IMG/VR virus record: IMGVR_UViG_3300007074_000004
Location: 1 to 35,513 of that record
Origin: a virus
Length of the DNA stretch: 35,513 nucleotides
Direction: 5' to 3' (one strand)
Shown: positions 22,550 to 30,822 of the stretch, in pieces
Position numbering within the stretch: position 1 is the first letter of the stretch
Layout: every line of letters begins with the position of its first letter
Position numbers and translations under genes: made by a program
The notes under the pieces: model-generated
The model's input: the letters and a program-made list of their open reading frames with translations, nothing else
Databases searched by the model: none
Told to the model about the DNA's origin: nothing

Positions 22550-23245
22550 TTAGGCTGTTCGCTTCCAGTAGTATACAGTAATAAATGGTTGTAGGTTAGC
22601 ATTAGTGCCACTTGAGCCAGTAGTGCTGTTAGCTACCGTTATACCTGTAGCCGATGACTCTGTGTTTACTGAAGTTCCTACAAGCCCGCCTCCGTAGTCA
22701 AAAGCATTAATTCCCGACTCAACAAATATTCTAGATATTACATGAGTATGCCCAGGGTCTGATACAGTTGCAGTGTGAGAATGACTAACAACAACAGAAT
22801 CAGCACTACCCCCAGTTTCCTCTACTCCATCCATAAGAGTATTACTACTGTCAAGCCCAACTAACACCCTCCCAGTACCAAAGGCTTCCCACGTACCAAA
22901 CCCTACTAAGGTTGCTGGGTTAGTGCCACTAGTAGCGTTAGTGTATATTGTACCTACTGGGTATAAGGCTTGTAATAAAGTTTCTACCACAGAGTTATAG
23001 TTAGTAAGTGCAGTAGTTACAAAAGCAGTTGTAGCTAATTGAGCTGAGTTAGTGCCTACTGTTGCTGTTGGGGATAGTGGAACTCCTGTCAGTGTAGGGG
23101 ATAAGGTGTCTGCCTTTGTTCCTACAGCAGTTTGAATAGCATTGTACTCATCATTAATCTCTGTACCACTGACAATCTTTAAAGGGTTCCCTGTAAGTAA
23201 CCCATCCTTTACTGCAAAATCCGTACTTTTTATATAATTTGACAT
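22550..23245 (-). CDS. Tail fibre/collar-type receptor-binding protein (231 aa)
   Basis: The segment LYPVGTIYTN, FGTWEAFGTGRVLVGLDS and a His-rich SHSHTATVSDPGHTH belong to the phage tail collar and short-fibre C-terminal type. In T4 gp12 such His pairs bind metal along the trimer axis. The C-terminus NLQPFITVYYWKRTA is typical for this type. An N-terminal part (about 1-90) with repeated Thr/Ala likely attaches or extends the fibre. It is separate from the main fibre cassette at 26961-29756, so the virion may have two kinds of host-binding protein. Confidence 0.82.
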   Translation of the reverse strand: MSNYIKSTDFAVKDGLLTGNPLKIVSGTEINDEYNAIQTAVGTKADTLSPTLTGVPLSPTATVGTNSAQLATTAFVTTALTNYNSVVETLLQALYPVGTIYTNATSGTNPATLVGFGTWEAFGTGRVLVGLDSSNTLMDGVEETGGSADSVVVSHSHTATVSDPGHTHVISRIFVESGINAFDYGGGLVGTSVNTESSATGITVANSTTGSSGTNANLQPFITVYYWKRTA

Positions 23246-23247
23246 AT

Positions 23248-24816
23248 TTAGATTACCCTACCTAATTTAACATAAACATCTAATCGCTGCACACTGAATG
23301 GCGCACCATTAATCTCTGATTCAATACCAGCTTGTAGTACAACACCACTACCTCCTGCTGGAGCTTTCACATTCTCTATCCTCGTACCACCACTATACTC
23401 TGCAATATCATACTCTGTTGAACTGTACTCATAAATAGTACCAGTTGTTGAAAGGACAAAAGGGTATGAGGTGTAGTTCTCAGAGTAGTCTACACCTACC
23501 TTAACAACAAAGGTTTGACCTTCTGGAGCAATCAAGGTAGTACCTACTCTCTTAACAACTTTAGTGTTAGCACTTTGACCTAAGTCTGAGTGGTTAGTAA
23601 AGTAACTAAATCTATATCCCACACCATTATCTTGGTAGCCAAAGTACTCTGCTATACCATTTGCTTGTGTAGTCAATAACCTCTTGTTAAGGTTGTCATA
23701 TAAGTATGAAGTATGGGTTGTGTTATTCCAAGTGGTGACTCTGTATGAACCATCCTCAAGGGTAGCCTTAGTATTAAAACAGTACACAGCCTTAGAGCTA
23801 GGAAAGGCTAGTAAGTAGAAGGCTGAAGTTGGAGAGTAGACAGCTTTTATACTTTGTGGGTCAGCAGTATTGTCTACCAATGTTGCTAGGTCATCCCTCA
23901 CATTCTTAGATATATCTCGTAGTGGTTGGGACTTCTCTTGAATAGTCCTACCTAAACTCCTAACCCCTGTACTAGATAAGAATAAGATGTCAGTACCTGT
24001 ACTTTGTATACTATCCCTAGAGATACATCCGATACCCTCAATAGTCTCTACTAACTGAAGTGTAGTTACGTCAAAGCTACCTTGGAAGGAATCATTATCT
24101 TTAAATATAACAATAGAGTTCTTACAGAATATTATCAAAGCACCGTTATGTGCGCCTAGACCTACGATAGTATCACTGTTGGTACTAAACGTACCTGCTA
24201 TGTTAAGGGAGCCAGCACTACCAGAACCCCACTTAGAGCCATCTAGTAAATCTGAAAAGTATACAGTAGTCTTATTAGTCGAGGTATCAGCAGCCCACAA
24301 CCTTCCATAAGCGGAAAGAACGGCATTAGCTTTTGGAGCAGCTCCAGTAAAGCCAATTTTAGTATCGATAGATTTAAATTCACTAGCAGTTGTTTCATTT
24401 GTATAGTATAGGGGTTTATAATCTCTCTGGAAGAAGTACGCACTATCGTTTAAGGTAGCAGCTTGCCAACCACCTGCAACTACTGTGTCTGTGGTAGAAG
24501 GTGTAAGTGTTACTAAATCTTCATATCCCTTAAACAGTAGGGTGCTATTCCAAGATAGGTAAGTGTTTGTCCCTGCAAGGTCTAGAAAGCTGTGAGCCCC
24601 TAATAGGTTTAACCCTACGTTGTCTCCAACTACTGTGTCTCTTTTACTAGTACGATAAGCCCAACCTTTACGAGAGCCTAGTCTACCGTACTTATCTATT
24701 AAACAGTTATCAGCATGTAGTGCAAAACCTTCTTGCAAGGTAACTCCTGAGTCTTGAGTGTTTAACCCAAGAAAGCCTGGAGCTTCTAATGTCATTGGTT
24801 GTAATGGTTTAGCCAT
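23248..24816 (-). CDS. Tail nozzle / DNA stabilisation protein (P22 gp10-like)
   Basis: The opening PGFLGLNTQDSGVTL and HADNCLIDKYGRLGSRKGW is common to podovirus tail hub proteins annotated as stabilisation protein. The remainder is beta-rich with repeated strand-turn units, in line with a propeller-like nozzle. The length (522 residues) is close to P22 gp10 (472). It follows the adaptor and a small tail protein, the expected order. No sign of truncation. Confidence 0.78.
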   Translation of the reverse strand: MAKPLQPMTLEAPGFLGLNTQDSGVTLQEGFALHADNCLIDKYGRLGSRKGWAYRTSKRDTVVGDNVGLNLLGAHSFLDLAGTNTYLSWNSTLLFKGYEDLVTLTPSTTDTVVAGGWQAATLNDSAYFFQRDYKPLYYTNETTASEFKSIDTKIGFTGAAPKANAVLSAYGRLWAADTSTNKTTVYFSDLLDGSKWGSGSAGSLNIAGTFSTNSDTIVGLGAHNGALIIFCKNSIVIFKDNDSFQGSFDVTTLQLVETIEGIGCISRDSIQSTGTDILFLSSTGVRSLGRTIQEKSQPLRDISKNVRDDLATLVDNTADPQSIKAVYSPTSAFYLLAFPSSKAVYCFNTKATLEDGSYRVTTWNNTTHTSYLYDNLNKRLLTTQANGIAEYFGYQDNGVGYRFSYFTNHSDLGQSANTKVVKRVGTTLIAPEGQTFVVKVGVDYSENYTSYPFVLSTTGTIYEYSSTEYDIAEYSGGTRIENVKAPAGGSGVVLQAGIESEINGAPFSVQRLDVYVKLGRVI

Positions 24817-24818
24817 AA

Positions 24819-25181
24819 TTATCGTGTACTCACTATTCCAGTAGTTTCTTCTAAGGTAAGGATAACACCCACGCCAGTAGCAGCAGCACTCCCCTCAATC
24901 GTATCACCTGCTTCTAGGTATGCAAAGTCACTATTACCTAAAAGGATATGTTCACCTGCTGTTAAAGACTTAGAGCCAAGTACCTCAACAGCCTCCACTA
25001 CATCAACATTACTTGTATTCTTACGAGTAGTATTAGCTTTAATAATCACACCACTAGTAGTAGTACCTGCTGAGTTAGCAACAAATAACGATACCCACTT
25101 AGTATTAGTGTTGTTAGGGACTGTATAGAGGACTTCGTTTGAAGTAGCTAGAGAGGCTTTAAATACGGACCTTGCTCTCAT
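24819..25181 (-). CDS. Small beta-rich tail protein (120 aa)
   Basis: A compact protein of alternating strands (VLYTVPNNTNTKWVSLFVAN and GVIIKANTTR), then a jelly-roll-like stretch (GEHILLGNSDFAYLEAGDTI). This pattern recurs in small virion proteins next to tail adaptors, and I assign it to the tail on position and fold only. ATG 25181 overlaps the stop of the adaptor gene (ATGA); a GTG at 25193 is not needed. Confidence 0.65.
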   Translation of the reverse strand: MRARSVFKASLATSNEVLYTVPNNTNTKWVSLFVANSAGTTTSGVIIKANTTRKNTSNVDVVEAVEVLGSKSLTAGEHILLGNSDFAYLEAGDTIEGSAAATGVGVILTLEETTGIVSTR

Positions 25182-25825
25182 ACTGAGTACCACTCTGTTT
25201 CTTCTGGGTGCTTAGCTGCATCTAAAGCTACTGCATCACTTAGCACTTGTTGAGCTTTATTAAAAGCAGAGCTAGAAGATACACCACCATCCTCACCACG
25301 TTCTTCAATTGCCATAGCGTATGCTAACATCTCTACTGGTCTATTAGGAATAGTAAGTTTGTCAGAGTCTCCAACTAACTCTTGATTTCTTTGTACAATA
25401 TTAAACCTCAAGTCATAGGCTCCGTTAGGAATAGGATAAACATCTACTGTTGTATCCCCATCTGAAGAGACACCGTTAAAACTATAAAACCTAGGAGACC
25501 CCTTCTCAGGAGTAGTAGCTAGGAAGAGTTTATTAAACTCATGGGCAGTCCTGTATTCCATAAAGAAGTTATCGGTATCATTAAGAACATCTAAGACTGT
25601 TAGGCTGTTCTGAGTACCATTTAGTTCGTATGCAAAGATGTCCTCTGTGGTAGTAGCTGATAGAGTATTACGTAAAGCAGACCAATTCCAAGTAGACTCT
25701 ACTAGCTCCTTTGCATCATTAACTAGATAAGAGAGAAGAGATGAGTATGTTGTCTCTAATACAGTACCAACTGTTCTTTCTCTTAATCTAATTAGTAGTT
25801 TGTTTACTATTTCTAAGTGAGTCAT
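25178..25825 (-). CDS. Tail adaptor (head-tail connector, T7 gp11 / P22 gp4 class)
   Basis: The N-terminus LEIVNKLLIRLRERTVGTV, then YSSLLSYLVNDAKELVE and WNWSALRNTLS, is the pattern of podovirus tail adaptor proteins that bind under the portal. The length (215 residues) fits T7 gp11 (196). It is the first gene behind late promoter 2, so adaptor, nozzle, fibre and internal proteins share one transcript. Confidence 0.82.
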   Translation of the reverse strand: MTHLEIVNKLLIRLRERTVGTVLETTYSSLLSYLVNDAKELVESTWNWSALRNTLSATTTEDIFAYELNGTQNSLTVLDVLNDTDNFFMEYRTAHEFNKLFLATTPEKGSPRFYSFNGVSSDGDTTVDVYPIPNGAYDLRFNIVQRNQELVGDSDKLTIPNRPVEMLAYAMAIEERGEDGGVSSSSAFNKAQQVLSDAVALDAAKHPEETEWYSV

Positions 25826-25841
25826 TTAAATTCCTATATAT

Positions 25842-25870
25842 ATTATATCATATTTAGACAGGTTTGTCAA
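25842..25870 (-). promoter_or_regulatory. Late promoter 2 (consensus sigma-70, extended -10)
   Basis: On the minus strand TTGACA (25870-25865), a 17-base spacer and TATAAT (25847-25842) preceded by TGA. The upstream bases AATAAAAATAAA are shared with late promoter 1. It lies 17 bases before the adaptor ATG and 12 bases after the holin-like gene, so the tail and internal protein genes get their own strong start. The transcript leader would be very short. Confidence 0.93.
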
Positions 25871-25882
25871 GGTTTATTTTTA

Positions 25883-26311
25883 TTAAGATGCTTTTGCTAT
25901 TTGAGAACCAAAGTAGAACTCTACTATTAGAGAACACCAAGAGAATATCTCATCAAATTTATATAGTCCCTCTACCTTTACCATCTCTATTGTGTCACTA
26001 GCTTTAAAGAGCCCTAAGAAAGAGAACCCCTCTTTAACAACAGGGATAGTAGTATCTACCCCAAAGAGTCCTGCTAGTGGGTACACTGCTACCATACCTA
26101 GTATAACAAAGATTAGTACACGTCTGTTAAGGGCTGCCATAGGGCTCTCACGGTTCGATTGACCTCTAGCCTTATCCATGATATTAGATTTAACAGTCAT
26201 AGCCTCTAGCATCATCTTATGTGCGTCTGAAGCCTGTTGTGACTTAATAGCTGATAGCTTCATTAGAAAGCCTAAAAGAATAGGGGCTACGTTTGCTATA
26301 AAAGAAATCAT
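25883..26311 (-). CDS. Holin-like membrane protein (142 aa)
   Basis: Hydrophobic spans are seen at the N-terminus (FIANVAPILLGFLMKL), in the middle (RRVLIFVILGMVAVYPLAGL) and near the C-terminus (WCSLIVEFYFGSQIA), with a charged Gln/Lys-rich segment between the first two. I associate this layout with holin-like proteins of marine phages. It overlaps the XhlA-like gene by four bases, and the pair could form the lysis membrane unit, far from the lysozyme gene. The assignment rests on topology. Confidence 0.62.
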   Translation of the reverse strand: MISFIANVAPILLGFLMKLSAIKSQQASDAHKMMLEAMTVKSNIMDKARGQSNRESPMAALNRRVLIFVILGMVAVYPLAGLFGVDTTIPVVKEGFSFLGLFKASDTIEMVKVEGLYKFDEIFSWCSLIVEFYFGSQIAKAS

Positions 26312-26514
26312 CTTGTTAATACCTCCAGTAAACCTACGTTATCTATTACATAAAATGCTAGCCCACCAGTTGCTAACCATTTAATCTGGTTAAGGCTTGC
26401 CTTGATTGAGTCCAAGTCATCATCCATTCTATCTAGTTTATTGTAGAAGTGTTGGATGTCTCTAGTATGTTCTTTAAGTGTAGTTTCCATAACCGCGCAG
26501 TCGTGTTCGTTCAT
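26308..26514 (-). CDS. XhlA-like coiled-coil/membrane protein (68 aa)
   Basis: A polar heptad-like N-terminal helix (TLKEHTRDIQHFYNKLDRMD) is followed by a short hydrophobic segment (WLATGGLAFYVIDNVGLLEV). This is the layout of XhlA-type haemolysin or lysis accessory proteins. ATGA couples it to the holin-like gene. ATG 26514 has AAAGG ten bases upstream within the preceding gene end. Confidence 0.62.
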   Translation of the reverse strand: MNEHDCAVMETTLKEHTRDIQHFYNKLDRMDDDLDSIKASLNQIKWLATGGLAFYVIDNVGLLEVLTR

Positions 26515-26520
26515 TGAGGA

Positions 26521-26952
26521 TTAACCTTTTGGATATTTAGTCTTAACCGCAGTAATAGCATCATCAAGAGTAGTTGTGCCATTCTGTCTGTCCCAGTAAG
26601 CCATATCAGCTTGCTCTTTTAGAGATGGGTATGCTTTTGCTCGTAGTTCTTTGTATGTTAGAGGGGCTGGCTTTGGTTTTTCTAATAACGCATTATCAGG
26701 GAAGGCAATACCAGCTTCTGTAATTTCTTGTTCAGTGCCGTCTGCTAACCAGTATCTTTCGCCTTTAAGGTTGGGTAGTAGTCCCCATTCTTCCTTATCA
26801 AACTTGGCTATTTTTTTATCTTCTGCTGGCGGTTCTTTATCGGTTGAATATACAGGTGTTATAAAAACGCCTTCCTCCAAAGGGCTTTCCTGTGCTTGCC
26901 ACTCACCAAGAGTAAAGCCTGTGACCGCATCATATAAGTATACTGTTTTCAT
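26521..26952 (-). CDS. Tail fibre assembly-like protein (143 aa)
   Basis: The N-terminal part (YLYDAVTGFTLGEWQAQESP) and an acidic middle (KFDKEEWGLLPNL) are typical of tail fibre assembly chaperones. So is the C-terminus YPSLKEQADMAYWDRQNGTT followed by DDAITAVKTKYPKG. It lies next to the collar fibre pseudogene it may once have served. ATG 26952 has AGGA six bases upstream; a TTG at 26958 is less likely. Base composition here is more G+C-rich than in the core genes, in line with exchange. Confidence 0.72.
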   Translation of the reverse strand: MKTVYLYDAVTGFTLGEWQAQESPLEEGVFITPVYSTDKEPPAEDKKIAKFDKEEWGLLPNLKGERYWLADGTEQEITEAGIAFPDNALLEKPKPAPLTYKELRAKAYPSLKEQADMAYWDRQNGTTTLDDAITAVKTKYPKG

Positions 26953-26960
26953 TTTCAATC

Positions 26961-27384
26961 CTAATATTTAATACATTTAAGAACGCGAACACCTGCGGCC
27001 AAGTTGGCTGACCCGCCGCTAGAAGATGAGCCTCGATTAGTATAACCAGAAACACCTGCAGCTTCTCCATAGGGTAGGCCACCTGCGGAAGCCCACCAGA
27101 TGTTAGTTGTGTGGGTATGTGCTAAATTTTCACCAATAGTTGCCGTACCTACATTAGCATTAGCCTGAACGCTTGCATAATTGGCCGCGAACCACGGCAA
27201 TCCAAAAGTTGTTGAGCCATCACCTACACCCCATGTTGTGCCAATAGCCGTGAATAAATCCGCGTATTGGGCAGGTTAAAAAGCCAGTAGGGGGTGCAGT
27301 GCCAGCAAAGTCAATAACCGTACCCACAGGCATTCCCACTGTAGCAGAATCAAAGTTATCACTCCCTCTTATTTCACTAGCCAT
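26961..27384 (-). pseudogene. Tail collar fibre gene broken by a frameshift
   Basis: From ATG 27384 the frame reads MASEIRGSDNFDSATVG and GTVIDFAGTAPPTGFLTC, a normal collar-domain start, then leaves frame and stops at 27220. The expected continuation (YADLFTAIGTTWGVGDGSTT then FGLPWF) is in the +1 frame, which runs to 26961 and ends RVLKCIKY. The join lies near 27270-27275. Related domains usually carry about eight more residues after the Cys, so a deletion of non-multiple-of-three length fits better than one extra base. A +1 translational shift or an assembly error cannot be excluded. Confidence 0.78.
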
Positions 27385-27614
27385 TAGACTAACCCTTCAA
27401 CAATAGCCTTTAACTCATCTACACTCTTACCATCAGCAGTAGCTGTCATATCTCTTAGAGTTTGTTTGCTGGCTACGATAGCTGAGGTATCACCACCAAC
27501 TTCTACGGCACGTGTGTAGTCTACATCAAGTGCTTCTAGTAAAGGCTTGCGGTAGGTTCTGATAGCCTCTTTTGTAATCTCTGCTGCTTTGGTATTATTT
27601 ACTGTAATTGTCAT
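27384..27614 (-). CDS. Small fibre-cassette protein (76 aa)
   Basis: A soluble helical protein with IRTYRKPLLEALDVDYTRAV and SKQTLRDMTATADGKSVDEL. Similar short proteins sit beside fibre genes and are taken to help fibre folding; I have no firmer evidence. The stop shares a base with the collar pseudogene start (TAATG). Its leader (27610-27635) is a near copy of the one before the 28309 gene, an island of homology between cassette modules. Confidence 0.6.
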   Translation of the reverse strand: MTITVNNTKAAEITKEAIRTYRKPLLEALDVDYTRAVEVGGDTSAIVASKQTLRDMTATADGKSVDELKAIVEGLV

Positions 27615-27651
27615 TTTGTTTCCTTATCTAAAAATTACTATACTTCGTAAG

Positions 27652-27708
27652 CTACGGGACTATGATTGACACGCCGCCATCAGTGTTTGTGAATATAATA
27701 CGTTTCAT
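27652..27708 (-). pseudogene. Truncated copy of the 28100-28309 protein (18 codons)
   Basis: ATG 27708, with GGAGGT as ribosome site, encodes MKRIIFTNTDGGVSIIVP and then TAG. The full-length neighbour begins MTQRILITNDNGASIGVIVP. The shared RI, TN, G, S and VP positions and the same place behind a GTVAIR-domain gene show that this is the remaining start of a duplicate. The remainder is missing, and the leader of the next module follows. Confidence 0.72.
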
Positions 27709-27710
27709 TA

Positions 27711-28100
27711 TTATTTACCTCCGAATACTGTTACGTTAATAGAAGTTACATCAGCGGTGGCAGGAGTAGTATTAAACGTTAATATAGGTAGCGCGGAAAT
27801 CGTCCTCGTATATGTTGTTGAGTCAGTCTTAACATCACCCAGATAAGCGCTTGACCCACCACCAGCGACAGTAGCGGCATAATTATTATTAGCCATAGCC
27901 ACAGTAAAATTAACCGTATAATCCCCATCACCATTATCAGTAATAGAGCTAACATTATAACTATCTCTAATAGCAACTGTACCCGTACCATTAAAGTTTA
28001 CCCAAGCTGAACACAACCTAGTCTCTACAGAATCCCCACCTAGAGTAGGGAGACCACCCGTACTCGTTTCAAAGTTATCTGATACGACTGAGCTAGTCAT
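27711..28100 (-). CDS. Fibre-associated GTVAIR-domain protein, second copy (129 aa)
   Basis: Paralogue of the 28322 protein: both have AWVNFNG(S/T)GTVAIR and SYNVSSITDNG, a domain found at tail fibre C-termini in many phages. The N-terminus and the outer part of the domain differ, as expected if the variable part faces receptors. TAATG joins it to the preceding gene. With the 28100 gene and the remnant at 27652 it forms a tandem two-gene duplication, the second unit broken. Confidence 0.75.
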   Translation of the reverse strand: MTSSVVSDNFETSTGGLPTLGGDSVETRLCSAWVNFNGTGTVAIRDSYNVSSITDNGDGDYTVNFTVAMANNNYAATVAGGGSSAYLGDVKTDSTTYTRTISALPILTFNTTPATADVTSINVTVFGGK

Positions 28101-28309
28101 TACGCTTTCACCTTCCAATCAGATACATCAGTTTCTTCCCAAGCATCTCTAAATGTCCTGTCAGAAGGTACGTCATTAGCGTCTACAATCTTATACTTAT
28201 CACCTACTGGAACATCCTTGATGCAGAACTCAGCTGTGTGTTGTGAAGCAGGAACGATGACTCCAATAGAAGCACCGTTGTCGTTTGTGATTAAAATTCT
28301 TTGTGTCAT
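28100..28309 (-). CDS. Small fibre-cassette protein (69 aa)
   Basis: A complete member of the family that begins ILITNDNGASIGVIVP and ends YKIVDANDVPSDRTFRDAWE. This is a small phage protein type often found behind tail fibre genes; function is not known to me. AAGGGAAAC precedes the ATG. A truncated duplicate lies at 27652-27708. Confidence 0.72.
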   Translation of the reverse strand: MTQRILITNDNGASIGVIVPASQHTAEFCIKDVPVGDKYKIVDANDVPSDRTFRDAWEETDVSDWKVKA

Positions 28310-28321
28310 TTTGTTTCCCTT

Positions 28322-28714
28322 TTATCTAAAAATCGATACAAATATTTGTGGGTAATCCTCAAGGACATTGGTTATAGACCTACATTCCATTCGCACTGCC
28401 GAGGTAGATATAATACTAACCCCTATCATACGATTCCCAGAAGGGTCAGCTCCCGCAGCACCTAATCCAGAATGTGCAACAATAACGGAGTAATTAACAT
28501 CACTCATAACCTCTGTAAGGTTTGCAGTATATTCCCCAGTTCCGTTATCAGTTATAGAACTGACATTGTAACTGCCTCGAATAGCTACTGTACCAGAGCC
28601 ATTAAAGTTAACCCAAGCCTTACAGACCTGAGTTGAGTTAGTATCTACAATCTCATCTGTGTTTAAAGTCACAGCCCCTTTTGTTAAGGTATCTACTGTT
28701 ATATTAGAAGCCAT
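28322..28714 (-). CDS. Fibre-associated GTVAIR-domain protein, first copy (130 aa)
   Basis: It shares AWVNFNGSGTVAIRGSYNVS and SITDNGTGEYTANL with the 27711 gene, while the C-terminal third is different. It starts one base after the main fibre stop and may form the distal tip or a fibre-bound adhesin. The domain is typical of phage fibre tips, where sequence varies with host. Confidence 0.75.
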   Translation of the reverse strand: MASNITVDTLTKGAVTLNTDEIVDTNSTQVCKAWVNFNGSGTVAIRGSYNVSSITDNGTGEYTANLTEVMSDVNYSVIVAHSGLGAAGADPSGNRMIGVSIISTSAVRMECRSITNVLEDYPQIFVSIFR

Positions 28715-28715
28715 A

Positions 28716-29756
28716 TTAAATCACCACCCATCTGCCGTCAACCGTCACGGTATAAGTATCAGCAATTGTAATATCACCAATAGACATCCCATTTGTATCT
28801 GACGGTATTGTTATATTTTCACTGATAGTTTGTGCATTTGTTCTAATAATGCTATCAGTACCTAGACTAGGACCTCCACCTGCAATTGTCCCCCAGGAGG
28901 CAGCAGAGCCGTCAGTACCTAAGTATTTACCAGCGTGTGTAGCTTGTGCAGGAAGTGCATCCACAACTCCCCAAGAGGTAGCAGAACCATCAGTGGTTAA
29001 GAACTTCCCTGTGTTCCCTGTTTGTGTAGGTAGAGTATCCCCATCAGCTCCAGCTGCGCCTGTAGCCCCTGTAGCACCTGTAGAGCCTGTAGGGCCAGCT
29101 ACTGTAGAGTCAGCTCCTGTAGAGCCTGTAGCCCCTGTAGCACCTGTAGAGCCTGTAGCACCTGTAGCACCTGTAGGAAGTCCTAAACTTAGAACCCCTG
29201 TACCTGAACTGTAGCTAGAGGTAGAAGAGCCTCCAGCAGCTACCGTAGTGGTTGCTGTGGTTAAGGCTGTTAGTTCAGCTGCACTTGCTGCTGCATTCGA
29301 TTCTGAGGTACTTGCTTCACTTGCTTTAGTTGTAGCGATACCTGCTTGAGTAGTTGCTGTAGAAGCTGAAGTACTTGCCTCCCCAGCCTTGGTTGTAGCA
29401 ATGCCAGCTTGAGTTGAAGCTGTACCTGCTGAGGTACTTGAGTTTGACTCGCTTGTAGCTGCATTCGATTCTGAGGTACCTGCAGCGCTCTCTGACGCAC
29501 TTGCGTTCGTAGCTGAGGTACTTGCATTGGTTTCAGAAGTTAACGCGTTAGACGCGCTTGTAGAGGCCTCTGAAGCCTTAGTGGTAGCTTCGCTTGCTTT
29601 AGTTGTTGCTGTACTTGCGGAACCACTTGCACTTGTTTCTGAGACTAATGCTTCATCTCTATACCTTTTAGCATCTGTTGAAAACCCAGCTACTTCATCC
29701 CGTGTTACATCTGTGGATGAGTCACCAGACCCACCAGAACCTCTATAAATTGCCAT
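28716..29756 (-). CDS. Main tail fibre with Ala/Ser/Thr repeats and collagen-like region (346 aa)
   Basis: The N-terminus [20 protein letters not shown] is typical of podovirus fibres. Residues 41-160 are a low-complexity helical repeat ([21 protein letters not shown] units). Residues 194-240 are collagen-like Gly-X-Y ([16 protein letters not shown]). Two copies of GK(F/Y)L-TDGSA-SWG follow at 250-263 and 276-289. The C-terminus ends GRWVVI, with receptor binding likely left to the small proteins behind it. It is the first gene after the capsid. The DNA repeats make it prone to slippage and assembly collapse. Confidence 0.85.
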   Translation of the reverse strand: MAIYRGSGGSGDSSTDVTRDEVAGFSTDAKRYRDEALVSETSASGSASTATTKASEATTKASEASTSASNALTSETNASTSATNASASESAAGTSESNAATSESNSSTSAGTASTQAGIATTKAGEASTSASTATTQAGIATTKASEASTSESNAAASAAELTALTTATTTVAAGGSSTSSYSSGTGVLSLGLPTGATGATGSTGATGATGSTGADSTVAGPTGSTGATGATGAAGADGDTLPTQTGNTGKFLTTDGSATSWGVVDALPAQATHAGKYLGTDGSAASWGTIAGGGPSLGTDSIIRTNAQTISENITIPSDTNGMSIGDITIADTYTVTVDGRWVVI

Positions 29757-29804
29757 GTATATGTAACCTTATTTTTGAAGTTGTTAAAGATATAAAGATG
29801 AAGC

Positions 29805-29822
29805 AGGTAGGTTTCCCCACCC
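29805..29822 (-). terminator. Possible hairpin between capsid and fibre genes
   Basis: In minus-strand RNA GGTGGG and CCTACC pair around GAAA, with one G-U. It lies 28 bases after the capsid stop in the 93-base gap before the fibre. There is no T run, so it may be a partial terminator, a processing site or an mRNA-stabilising stem that sets capsid apart from fibre output. Confidence 0.4.
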
Positions 29823-29849
29823 ACTCCAAACTAGTTTACTAAATGTTAC

Positions 29850-30791
29850 TTAGTTAGGCACTGCAATAATTAAACCAGACTCTGGTCTAAGAACTGCTGT
29901 ACCATAGATAGTATCAGAAGTAAATAGATTTGCTAACCACTCTTGTTTGTACTGAGTTTGTGAACGAACACTTTGTTGCTCAGCTAATACTAGAGCATCT
30001 TTGTGGCCTAAGACAGCACCACGAGTGTCTACAGCTGAAGCTGTGTTAGCAGCAGCAGTTTCTACTACAGGACAGTTGCTTGATACATATACATCAACAC
30101 CGTATAGTGAACCAATTTTACCATTCTGAACACCACGACCATCAACGAAGTCACTAGATTGGTATCTATCAATACCCATAATAGTGTTACGTACTGAAGG
30201 TGGGATAACTAAGAAACGACCGTCCATAGGTGTATCATTGTCATCTAACTGTTGAATAGCAGCACGTAGTGCCAAGTCAGTGAATACATCAGTAGCAGCT
30301 ACAGTATCGACTGCATAAGCAGCAAGACCATTACCAGCATCAACATAGAAAGAGTTGTTATGTACATAGCTTGAGCCATCGCCATTACCGAAAGATTTAC
30401 CTAAAGCAAACAAGTCATTGTCAACTTGCTTAGCTAGGGCATAACCAGCGTCATCTGTGTAGAATTTACGTAATGATGCAAGAGCTTGAGCCTCTGCAAT
30501 ATCTTCAATTAAACGAGAATACTCGTAATGCTTGTTGATAGTTACAGCAACGTCAGCTTCAGTAGCAGCGATTAGTGATACTTGTGTAGATGCTGCTTTT
30601 GCAGAAGCACTACCACGAGTTGGTTTAGGGATGTGTAATGTATCACCCTTTTTACCAGTCATAGGCATGCGGTTAACAAGGTTAGCTAAAACCAAGTTTG
30701 ATTTATAGGCTGCTACAATCTCATCACTCCATAATTCTGGAATGAATGTTGCTGCAGTTGTTGTTGTTACGTGTGAAGTTCCTAGTGCCAT
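29850..30791 (-). CDS. Major capsid protein (HK97 fold)
   Basis: The 313-residue protein starts MALGTSHVTTTTAATFIPEL and has VLANLVNRMPMTGKKGDTLH, a Lys/Ser-rich bend, and INKHYEYSRLIEDIAEAQA. Those mark the N-arm, E-loop and spine-helix regions of the HK97 fold. DGRFLVIPPSVRNTIMGIDR and IGSLYGVDVYVSSN match the A-domain core of podovirus capsids. It follows the scaffold gene. No protease gene or cleavage site is obvious. Confidence 0.9.
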   Translation of the reverse strand: MALGTSHVTTTTAATFIPELWSDEIVAAYKSNLVLANLVNRMPMTGKKGDTLHIPKPTRGSASAKAASTQVSLIAATEADVAVTINKHYEYSRLIEDIAEAQALASLRKFYTDDAGYALAKQVDNDLFALGKSFGNGDGSSYVHNNSFYVDAGNGLAAYAVDTVAATDVFTDLALRAAIQQLDDNDTPMDGRFLVIPPSVRNTIMGIDRYQSSDFVDGRGVQNGKIGSLYGVDVYVSSNCPVVETAAANTASAVDTRGAVLGHKDALVLAEQQSVRSQTQYKQEWLANLFTSDTIYGTAVLRPESGLIIAVPN

Positions 30792-30822
30792 TTTGAAATA
30801 CCTTTATAATTAAGAAGTTGTG

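Noticed and set aside
27277-27285. T-rich TTTTTAA in the collar gene as a -1 slippery site
   Set aside because: The second half of the domain is in the +1 frame, and that frame has a stop at this point, so the shift must come later and in the other direction.
29137-29170. Short repeated DNA units near the middle of the fibre gene as a regulatory repeat
   Set aside because: They are the codons of the Gly-X-Y and Ala/Ser/Thr protein repeats.
28849-29214. A plus-strand frame rich in Pro, Val and Ala
   Set aside because: It is the antisense reading of the collagen-like and repeat part of the tail fibre gene.
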